Shown here: positions 37,314-44,022 of the stretch, piece by piece
Numbering within the stretch: the stretch's first letter is position 1
Layout of the letters: each line of letters starts with the position of its first letter
Origin: Marinobacter bryozoorum
GTDB lineage: Bacteria; Pseudomonadota; Gammaproteobacteria; Pseudomonadales; Oleiphilaceae
DNA: 64,000 nt
Direction of reading: 5' to 3'
Assembly: GCF_023156245.1 (NCBI RefSeq)
Contig: NZ_JAKZAH010000013.1
Location: 1-64,000, forward strand
Notes under the pieces: generated by a model
Seen by the model: only the letters and a program-made list of their open reading frames with translations
The model's database searches: none
What the model was told of the DNA's origin: nothing
Position numbers and translations under genes: made by a program

Positions 37314-37625
37314 ATGGCAAGCTATCTGACGCCTGAACAGAACCAGCGCCTGCGCCGCTGGGAAGCGGTTAACAAGGCCTATTTCATTTTCGCCTTTGCG
37401 GCGCTGATTATCCTGCTGGTGTTCAGCAGTCAGCTTGGGTTGTCCAGTGGTGATAGCTGGGGGCCCCTGGGTGTGCTGATTGGCCTTCTGGTTACTCCCA
37501 TCGTCGTCCTGCAGTTGCGGCTCAAGTGCCCGGCCTGTGGGCACCCCATTGGTTGGCAGGCCAAGCTGATGGCGCCGGATCAGTGTCGGCACTGTGGGGT
37601 GTTTCTTCGGTCTCGTTCTGGTTGA
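37314..37625 (+). CDS. Small membrane protein with C-terminal zinc ribbon
   Basis: This 103-residue protein has two hydrophobic helices (about residues 22-42 and 48-66) followed by a Cys4 zinc-ribbon-like tail (CPACGHP near residue 71 and CRHCG near residue 92). The function is unknown. It starts 67 bases after the GGDEF-EAL gene in the same direction. The ATG at 37314 follows ACAGGATCCC. Confidence 0.7.
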   Translation: MASYLTPEQNQRLRRWEAVNKAYFIFAFAALIILLVFSSQLGLSSGDSWGPLGVLIGLLVTPIVVLQLRLKCPACGHPIGWQAKLMAPDQCRHCGVFLRSRSG

Positions 37626-37678
37626 CCTGGATGTCCAGATCAGGAATTACCACGCCTGCTGGGTTTTGGTGCCTGGCT

Positions 37679-37784
37679 CTGGGGCGCCCCGGGGATTTTT
37701 CCACCGCAATTCACGGCCCATCCCTGGGCCGGCCTTGCTCCGCGCCATCCATGGCGCTGTTCCAAAATCCCCAGGCCACCCCAG
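37679..37784 (+). repeat. 106-bp structured repeat element, copy 1
   Basis: The element folds as one long closing stem with two internal hairpins. The closing stem has outer arms CTGGGG (37679-37684) and CCCCAG (37779-37784), and inner arms GGGGATTTT and AAAATCCCC. Hairpin A is GGCCCA-TCCC-TGGGCC (37715-37730). Hairpin B is GCGCCAT-CC-ATGGCGC (37742-37757). A second copy of identical length lies inverted at 37969-38074. There is no ORF and no obvious target-site duplication. Confidence 0.85.
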
Positions 37785-37968
37785 ATCCGTCAGACTAATG
37801 AGCTATCCTCCAACAGCACTACAGCACAATCGGATCGATCAACCTTACTCCGTAACTTGCCTCCTGAAATGCCCTTTTAATGCCTCACTGAACGGCGGCT
37901 GAACAATAACCGTCCCGGCTTACAGGCCCCGCAAAAAATCGGCGTTAACTGCATCTGCTCATAGGTCT
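37785..37968. other. 184-bp gene-free spacer between the two inverted elements
   Basis: No credible ORF, promoter or RNA gene is visible. The stretch is visibly more AT-rich than the genes around it. Being flanked by inverted copies of one element, it could be the inside of a small composite unit. Confidence 0.5.
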
Positions 37969-38074
37969 GGGGGTGGGTGGGGGTATTACGCAGCAGCGCC
38001 ATGGATGGCGCGGAGCAAGGCCGGTCCACGGACGGACCGTGAATTGTGGCGGAGTAATACCCCCCCCCACCCCC
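37969..38074 (-). repeat. 106-bp structured repeat element, copy 2 (inverted)
   Basis: This is the reverse complement of copy 1 in layout and exactly the same length. The closing stem is 21 bp with one mismatch (37969-37989 with 38054-38074). The 56-base core matches copy 1 except at five positions. One base pair in hairpin A changes from C-G to U-A with both partners altered, and three pairs of the closing stem also change on both sides. It ends 71 bases before the metal-responsive promoter. Confidence 0.85.
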
Positions 38075-38145
38075 GGGCCCGCCCCCAAAGTAAAGCTCCA
38101 TACTTCCTAGCCGGAACCAACCAGCACCAATAAACAAACAAACTC

Positions 38146-38177
38146 TTGACCTATGAGCAACTCACAGGTTTTAGTCT
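38146..38177 (+). promoter_or_regulatory. MerR-type promoter and operator of the copper operon
   Basis: The -35 box TTGACC (38146-38151) and -10 box TAGTCT (38172-38177) are separated by 20 bases, the over-long spacing typical of MerR-activated promoters. Inside it lies the dyad ACCTATGAG-CAA-CTCACAGGT (38149-38169), 8 of 9 positions symmetrical. It is expected to be bound and untwisted by the MerR-family protein encoded 35 bases downstream, giving autoregulated metal induction. Confidence 0.8.
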
Positions 38178-38211
38178 AATCTCATATAGATCGAAAACCG
38201 GACTAACCGCA

Positions 38212-38655
38212 ATGAAAGTAAGCGAACTGGCAAAGGCGGCAAAGGTAAAACCGGACACGGTCAGGTTCTACACCCGCGAAGGCCTGCTGAACCCGACCCG
38301 CAACCCGGACAACAACTACCAGCAGTATGACGCCGAAGACCTGCGGCGACTGCGATTTGCCCGCAAGGCGCGGCAGCTGGGGTTCTCACTGCCGGAGATT
38401 CGCTCCATCCTGGAACAGGCGGATGACCATCATTCCCCTTGCCCCATGGTCCGCGAAGTATTCGAGGACCGGCTCGCCCAGGTCGAGAAAGAGATCGAAC
38501 AGCTGCAGCAGTTGCGGGAACGCATGCAAAGCGCCCTCACCGCCTGGCAGGCAATGCCGGACGGCACACCCGACGGCCACACTATCTGCCGGCTGATCGA
38601 ACACTGGGATAACGACACCCCATCCAGGCCCGAGGAGGACCGCCACCATGGCTGA
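38212..38655 (+). CDS. MerR-family heavy-metal-responsive regulator (CueR/CadR-like)
   Basis: The N-terminal winged helix-turn-helix (MKVSELAKAAKVKPDTVRFYTREGLLNP; the core begins at residue 1) is followed by the dimerisation helix (about 80-115). A C-terminal metal loop contains Cys in SPCPMV near residue 80 and in HTICRLIEHW near residue 126. That layout resembles the Zn/Cd/Pb branch (ZntR, CadR) as much as CueR, so the inducing metal is not certain. The downstream ATPase suggests copper. The ATG at 38212 is preferred over upstream codons, which lie inside the promoter. Length is 147 residues. It overlaps copA by eight bases. Confidence 0.88.
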   Translation: MKVSELAKAAKVKPDTVRFYTREGLLNPTRNPDNNYQQYDAEDLRRLRFARKARQLGFSLPEIRSILEQADDHHSPCPMVREVFEDRLAQVEKEIEQLQQLRERMQSALTAWQAMPDGTPDGHTICRLIEHWDNDTPSRPEEDRHHG

Positions 38656-41428
38656 AGCTGAAATGGAAACCCTGGTACCGGCCCTGTCAATTACTGGCGC
38701 CAGCTGTCAGGGTTGCGCCAAAAAGATTCGCGCGGCCCTGGAGCCCCTCACCGGCAGCACGGAACGTGTTGAGGTGGACCTTGAGAAACAGACTGTGGCA
38801 CTGCCGGCTGATACCGACCTGTCCGACGCCGCCCAGCGAGTCACCGATGCCGGCTACCCGGCCGAACCCCTGTGGCAGCCGGCACTCTCGGTTTCCGGTG
38901 CCACCTGCCAGGGTTGTGCCCGCAAGATTCGCAATGCCCTGGAGCCGCTAACCGGCGCGCCGGAGCGCACCCATGTGGACCTGGAAAAGCAGACCGTTCT
39001 GCTGATGCCCGGTATTGACCGGAACGACGCGGCTGAACGAGTAACGGAAGCCGGGTACCCGGCACGGCCCCTGAACGACGAAGAGCCCGTCGAACCGGAG
39101 CCACCAGAACCGAAAACAAACAAGGTGCACGAAACACCTGGACAAGACGAAACTCCGGAAACGGATACACCGGCACCGGCCAGCAACGATGACCAGGTCC
39201 AGCTCTCGGTGACCGGCGCCACCTGCGCCTCCTGCGTGGCCACCATCGAAAAGGCCCTGATGTCCGTGAAAGGAGTAACCGGGGCTCATATGAACCTGGC
39301 GGACAATACCGCCACGGCTACCGGCGATGCCGATCCCGATGCCCTGGTGCAGGCGGTGGAAAGTGCCGGCTATGGCGCCAGCGTTATTGACGACCCCGAC
39401 GCCGCCGATGAACAAAAGCAGGCCCAGGACCGCAAGCAGTACCGGGACATGATGGTCAAGATGGCCGTCAGCCTTGGCCTGGGTATCGGGCTTATGGCCT
39501 ATGGCATGGGCTTCGGTTCCATGATGATCAGCGACGCCAACCAGCTGACCTGGATCAACCTGGGCATACTGACCTTCGCCGTCATGGTCGTCACCGGCGG
39601 GCATTTCTATGTGGGTGCTGCCAAGGCCTTCCGCCACCACAACGCCAACATGGACACACTGATTGCCCTGGGTACCGGTACTGCCTGGCTCTACTCCATG
39701 GTGGTCTCATTATTCCCGGACGTGATCCCGGGCATGGCCCGCCACGTCTACTTCGAGGCGTCGGCCATGATTATCGGCCTGATCAACCTGGGCCAGGCCC
39801 TGGAGTTGCGGGCCAAGGGCAAGACATCAGAAGCGGTGCGGCGCTTGCTGGACCTGCGGGCCAAGACCGCCCGAGTGATCCGGGATGGTGAGGAGCAGGA
39901 CATTCCTGTCGAACAGGTGCGCAAGGGCGACCATATCCGCGTGCGGCCCGGTGAAAAGCTGCCGGTGGATGGCGTTATCGTGGACGGCAGCACCCGCATT
40001 GACGAAGGCATGCTCACCGGCGAACCCATGCCGGTCACCAAGGCCAGCGGCGACGAGGTTTCCGCCGGTACCCTGAACACCCACGGCTCCATCGTCTACG
40101 AGGCTACCCGGGTGGGCAGCGAGACCGCCCTGGCCCAGATCATCCGGCTGGTGAAAAAGGCCCAGGGTTCCAAGCCGGCCATTGGTCGGCTGGCGGACAG
40201 GATCTCGGCGGTGTTCGTACCCAGCGTGATGCTGATTGCCGTGGTCACAGCGCTGGCCTGGTTCAACCTTGGCCCTGACCCACGGGTGGTCCACATGATG
40301 GTTGCGGCCACCACCGTGCTTATCATCGCCTGTCCCTGTGCCCTGGGCCTGGCCACGCCAATGTCGGTCATTGTAGGTGTCGGCAAGGCGGCCGAGTATG
40401 GTGCCCTGATCCGTCAGGGGGATGCCCTGCAAACCGCCGGCAAGCTGGACCTGGTGATCCTGGACAAGACCGGAACCATTACCGAGGGCCACCCGGCAGT
40501 AACCCAGGTTCACGCTACTGAGGGCGATGAAGCCGAACTGCTCGCACTGGCCGCCGGCCTCGAGCAGAACTCCGAGCACCCACTGGCGGAGGCCATCCTG
40601 GAAAGGGCAAAGTCCGATGGGGCAGCCAAGCGCTCCGTCACCGGCTTCGAGGCCCTCAACGGCAAGGGTGTTCAGGGTGAGCTGGACGGTGAGCCCCTGC
40701 GCCTTGGCAATCGTCGCTGGCTGGAGAGCGAAGGCATCGACCTGTCTGCCCTGGACGAGGCCGCGCGCACCATCACCGATGAGGCCGGTACGCCGCTGTT
40801 CCTGTCCCGGGGCAGCCGCGCCCAGGGCGTGATCGGGGTAGCCGATGCCATCAAGGCAGACTCCGAGGCAGCCATCCGGCGCCTGCACGATGCGGGCATC
40901 CGTGTGATGATGGTGACCGGTGACGTGCAGGCCACCGCCGAGGCCATCGCACGCAAGGCCGGCATTGATGATATTCGCGCCGAAGTGCTGCCCGAAGACA
41001 AGGCAGAAATCGTGGAAGAGATGCGCCGCAAGGGCCACACTGTGGCCATGGTGGGGGACGGCATCAACGACGCACCGGCACTGGCGGCGGCGGACGTCGG
41101 CTTTGCCATCGGCACCGGTACCGACGTGGCCATCGAAAGTGCCGCCATCACCCTGATGCGTGGGTCCCTGCACGGAGTGGCGGATGCGATACAGATTTCC
41201 CGGGCCACGGTTCGCAATATTCACCAGAACCTGTTCGGGGCCTTTATCTACAACACCCTGGGTATTCCCATTGCCGCCGGGGTGCTGTATCCGGTCTGGG
41301 GTGTGCTGATGAGCCCGATCCTGGCCGGCGCCGCCATGTCACTGTCATCCGTCACCGTGGTCACCAATGCCAACCGGTTGCGGCTGTTCAAACCCCGTCA
41401 CGAATCTGAAACGCAGGAGGGGAACTGA
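38648..41428 (+). CDS. copA: Copper-translocating P1B-type ATPase with three metal-binding domains
   Basis: This pump exports Cu(I) from the cytoplasm using ATP. Three N-terminal HMA domains are visible, with CQGC near residue 19, CQGC near residue 86 and CASC near residue 195. The first two are near-duplicates of each other. The core has the TGE loop (MLTGEP) near residue 458, the membrane metal site CPC at residues 562-564, the phosphorylated Asp606 in DKTGT and the hinge GDGINDAPALA near residue 805. Length is 926 residues. GAGGAGG lies nine bases before the ATG. Specificity for Cu/Ag is inferred from CPC plus the HMA type. Confidence 0.95.
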   Translation: MAEAEMETLVPALSITGASCQGCAKKIRAALEPLTGSTERVEVDLEKQTVALPADTDLSDAAQRVTDAGYPAEPLWQPALSVSGATCQGCARKIRNALEPLTGAPERTHVDLEKQTVLLMPGIDRNDAAERVTEAGYPARPLNDEEPVEPEPPEPKTNKVHETPGQDETPETDTPAPASNDDQVQLSVTGATCASCVATIEKALMSVKGVTGAHMNLADNTATATGDADPDALVQAVESAGYGASVIDDPDAADEQKQAQDRKQYRDMMVKMAVSLGLGIGLMAYGMGFGSMMISDANQLTWINLGILTFAVMVVTGGHFYVGAAKAFRHHNANMDTLIALGTGTAWLYSMVVSLFPDVIPGMARHVYFEASAMIIGLINLGQALELRAKGKTSEAVRRLLDLRAKTARVIRDGEEQDIPVEQVRKGDHIRVRPGEKLPVDGVIVDGSTRIDEGMLTGEPMPVTKASGDEVSAGTLNTHGSIVYEATRVGSETALAQIIRLVKKAQGSKPAIGRLADRISAVFVPSVMLIAVVTALAWFNLGPDPRVVHMMVAATTVLIIACPCALGLATPMSVIVGVGKAAEYGALIRQGDALQTAGKLDLVILDKTGTITEGHPAVTQVHATEGDEAELLALAAGLEQNSEHPLAEAILERAKSDGAAKRSVTGFEALNGKGVQGELDGEPLRLGNRRWLESEGIDLSALDEAARTITDEAGTPLFLSRGSRAQGVIGVADAIKADSEAAIRRLHDAGIRVMMVTGDVQATAEAIARKAGIDDIRAEVLPEDKAEIVEEMRRKGHTVAMVGDGINDAPALAAADVGFAIGTGTDVAIESAAITLMRGSLHGVADAIQISRATVRNIHQNLFGAFIYNTLGIPIAAGVLYPVWGVLMSPILAGAAMSLSSVTVVTNANRLRLFKPRHESETQEGN

Positions 41429-41538
41429 TGGCCACCGTGCTAGTCAACCTTGCAGGACTTTTACTAATGGGCGCCATCGTCTGGTGGTTCTGGCTCTCGG
41501 AATCCGGCGGTGCCGGCGACCAACACGATCACCATTGA
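41428..41538 (+). CDS. 36-residue membrane peptide coupled to copA
   Basis: The ATG overlaps the copA stop by one base (TGATG), with AGGAGGGG just upstream. The peptide has one hydrophobic helix of about 22 residues (LVNLAGLLLMGAIVWWFWL), a short Gly/Ser linker and a metal-binding-like end, DQHDHH. Translational coupling, the strong ribosome-binding site and the His tail argue that it is real. It may assist the pump or bind copper at the membrane. No function is established. Confidence 0.75.
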   Translation: MATVLVNLAGLLLMGAIVWWFWLSESGGAGDQHDHH

Positions 41539-41548
41539 GGACAGTACT

Positions 41549-42001
41549 ATGAAGAAGCTTACCCTTGCCCTTGGCCTTGGCCTGGTCGCTACCCTGACGG
41601 TCGGTCAGACCGCCTGGGCCGACGACGACCTGAGCATCAAGATCTACAAATCACCCACCTGCGGCTGCTGTGGCGACTGGGTGGACCACCTGGAAGAAAA
41701 TGGCTTCGAGGTGGACGTCACCGACACCAACAACATGAACCAGGTAAAAATGGACGCCGGCCTGACGCCACAGCTGGCCAGTTGCCACACCGCGTTTATT
41801 GATGACTATGTCATCGAGGGCCATGTACCGGCGGCCGATATTCGCCGGCTTGTGGAAGAGAAGCCGATGGCCCATGGCCTGAGCGTTCCGGGTATGCCGG
41901 TAGGCTCACCGGGCATGGAGATGGGTGACCGCAAGGACAACTACCAGGTGCTGCTGTTCAACAAGGCCGGCCAGACCCGGGTGTTTGCCGACTACCACTG
42001 A
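41549..42001 (+). CDS. DUF411 periplasmic metal-binding protein
   Basis: A Sec signal peptide (MKKLTLALGLGLVATLTVGQ, cleavage after TAWA near residue 24) precedes a DUF411 domain. Its Cys cluster PTCGCCGDW is near residue 40, and it carries a conserved CHTAFIDDYVIEGHVPA near residues 84-100. DUF411 proteins are commonly linked to copper resistance loci, and the gene follows the 36-residue peptide by ten bases. Met- and His-containing segments (MAHGLSVPGMPVGSPGMEM) could be further Cu(I) ligands. The start is the ATG at 41549 with GAGG eight bases upstream. Length is 150 residues. Confidence 0.9.
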   Translation: MKKLTLALGLGLVATLTVGQTAWADDDLSIKIYKSPTCGCCGDWVDHLEENGFEVDVTDTNNMNQVKMDAGLTPQLASCHTAFIDDYVIEGHVPAADIRRLVEEKPMAHGLSVPGMPVGSPGMEMGDRKDNYQVLLFNKAGQTRVFADYH

Positions 42002-42008
42002 ATGGTGT

Positions 42009-42092
42009 CCCGTCGGCTCGCCATACAAGGTGCTGCCGGCGACAGACGCACTTCGAATCACAACACAGTGCTCTGTCGCGTGAGTCGACGGG
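42009..42092. other. Nested inverted repeats forming a potential structured RNA or DNA element
   Basis: The outer arms at 42009-42019 and 42082-42092 pair over 11 positions with one G-T. The inner arms GCGACAGA (42039-42046) and TCTGTCGC (42072-42079) are perfect and continue through GCAC/GTGC after a one-base bulge. There is no T-run. The element lies between the DUF411 stop and a diguanylate cyclase, and nothing else is seen in this 162-base gap. It does not match attC or GEMM layouts that I can recognise. Confidence 0.5.
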
Positions 42093-42163
42093 ATTACTAC
42101 GCATGCAGCACCTGCCTGGTCTATCATGGAGACACCTGACCCCAAGCCGGAAGGATTACCGCC

Positions 42164-43897
42164 TTGAGCCTGAAAACCCGCATCCTTGGACTAACTGCAC
42201 TTCTGATCATAGCAGCCTCAGCTGCCTCCTGGCTGGCCTATAGCGCCCTCTCGGAAGATATTATTGAACGCTGGGGGCAGCAGGTTGCCGAGATCCAGGT
42301 TCGCTATGACAGCGCACGGCTGCTGCAGTCCCTTGAACGGGAGATTGGCCTGGCCCGCCAGATGGCGGACTCCTCCACTCTGATCCAGTGGGCCCGCAAC
42401 CCGGATGACCCTGCCCTGGAGGCTGCGGCAATCGAGCAAATGGAAAGCTTCCGCGCCAACTTCCGCGACAACAGCTATTTCGTCGCCCTGCGGGAAACCG
42501 GTCGCTATTACTTCAACAACCAGGCTAACGACTACGCCGGTAACCAGTTCCGTTATGTGCTCAACCCCGACGACCCGGACGATGCCTGGTTCTTCCAGTT
42601 GATTGAGGAAGGCCGCGACTTCCACCTGAATGTGAACCCGGACACCGAACTGGGCGTTACCAAGCTCTGGATCGATGTGCTGATGCGCGGGCCTGACGAC
42701 GAGATTCTGGGTATGGTGGGCACCGGAATGGCCCTGGATGACTTCCTGAAGGATATCGTGGACATCGGGCAGGACGGCATCACCACCCTGTTTGTCGACT
42801 ACAACGGCGCCATACAGCTCTACCGGGACCGCAACTACATCGACTTTGCCAGCATCATCAAACCCGAAGGCCAGAAGAACACGGTCGACCTGCTGTTCGA
42901 GTCGCCGGACGACCAGAAGAAAGTCCTGGGCATGCTGCAAATGCTCAAGAATGAGGGCGGCCGCCAGGGCGCCGTTGCCAGCAGCTTTGTTGAGGTGGAG
43001 GGCCGCAAACACCTGGCGGGGGTTGCCTACCTGCCCGCCATTGGCTGGTTCGAGATTACCCTGCTGGACCTGGAAACCCTGCTACCGGTGAGTTACCTGT
43101 GGCCACTGGTCGGGGTTTTCCTGGCCACCCTGCTGATCAGCCTGTTGTTATTCCACTGGCTGATCAGTCGCCGGGTGCTGAACCCGGTGCTGGCACTTGA
43201 AGAAGCCGTTTACCGGGTCAAGAAAGGGAATTTCGAACTGCCGCCCCTGCCCAAGCCTGATAACGAAATTGGCCGGCTCAGCACGCATTTCGAGGCCATG
43301 ACCGCCAACCTGAAAATCGTCAACGACGACCTCAAAGGCCAGGTGGACGAGCGCACCCGGGACTTACACCGGCTTGCCCGTATGGATCCCCTGACAGAGC
43401 TGGGTAATCGCCGGGCCCTGGATGAACTTTTCGCCGCCGAGATCGAGAGAAGCCACCGCCAGGGCAGCGGTTTTGGCGTACTCTGGCTCGACATTGATCA
43501 TTTCAAGGACATCAATGACGAACAGGGCCATCAGAGCGGTGACGCCATTCTTTGCGATGTTGCCCATTGGCTGCGGGCCAGCCTGCGCCCCTATGACCAG
43601 GCCGGCCGTTGGGGTGGGGACGAATTCGTGGTGATCCTCTCCCCATGCGACTCTCATACGCTCAGCCATATCGGCCAGCGTATACGCACCCACGTCGAGA
43701 GCCAGAGCCGGGCCATGGGCATGCCCGTTACCGTCAGTATGGGTGGACACCTTGTCCAGCCCGGGGAACCACTGGATGACATTCTCAGGCAGGCTGACCA
43801 GGCACTGTACCGGGCCAAGCAGGCAGGGCGGAACCAGCTGGTTATCAGTGACGCAATGCCTGAAACGGCCACTCAGCCAGTACCGAGTGAAACCTGA
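42164..43897 (+). CDS. Membrane diguanylate cyclase (Cache-HAMP-GGDEF)
   Basis: This protein is predicted to make c-di-GMP in response to an external ligand. A first membrane helix (about 7-27), a large periplasmic double-Cache-like region, a second helix (about 307-333), a HAMP linker (SRRVLNPVLALEEAVYRVKK near 336-355) and a GGDEF domain (MDPLTELGNRRALDE near 405; intact GGDEF near 484) are visible. An RxxD product-inhibition site (RPYD) lies five residues before GGDEF. The start is the TTG at 42164 with AAGGA eight bases upstream. Length is 577 residues. Confidence 0.92.
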   Translation: MSLKTRILGLTALLIIAASAASWLAYSALSEDIIERWGQQVAEIQVRYDSARLLQSLEREIGLARQMADSSTLIQWARNPDDPALEAAAIEQMESFRANFRDNSYFVALRETGRYYFNNQANDYAGNQFRYVLNPDDPDDAWFFQLIEEGRDFHLNVNPDTELGVTKLWIDVLMRGPDDEILGMVGTGMALDDFLKDIVDIGQDGITTLFVDYNGAIQLYRDRNYIDFASIIKPEGQKNTVDLLFESPDDQKKVLGMLQMLKNEGGRQGAVASSFVEVEGRKHLAGVAYLPAIGWFEITLLDLETLLPVSYLWPLVGVFLATLLISLLLFHWLISRRVLNPVLALEEAVYRVKKGNFELPPLPKPDNEIGRLSTHFEAMTANLKIVNDDLKGQVDERTRDLHRLARMDPLTELGNRRALDELFAAEIERSHRQGSGFGVLWLDIDHFKDINDEQGHQSGDAILCDVAHWLRASLRPYDQAGRWGGDEFVVILSPCDSHTLSHIGQRIRTHVESQSRAMGMPVTVSMGGHLVQPGEPLDDILRQADQALYRAKQAGRNQLVISDAMPETATQPVPSET

Positions 43898-44022
43898 GGC
43901 GAGACGAACCTGGCTGAAAGACTCCTTTCTTACCGCCAACCGACACACCACACCATCTGACTCAGCCAGCCATAACCGGTATACTCCCGCCAACAGTCAC
44001 TCTTACCAGCCAGGTTTCATTC

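Noticed and set aside
37970-38075. G- and C-homopolymer runs as an assembly artefact
   Set aside because: The two runs are on opposite arms of a stem that also contains exact TATTAC/GTAATA pairing, and copy 1 has the same architecture with different bases. The feature is therefore structural, although exact run lengths could still carry sequencing error.
42009-42092. Integron attC site or c-di-GMP (GEMM) riboswitch
   Set aside because: It lacks the GTTRRRY/RYYYAAC core sites of attC and shows no GEMM-type conserved loops that I can find, although it does precede a diguanylate cyclase.
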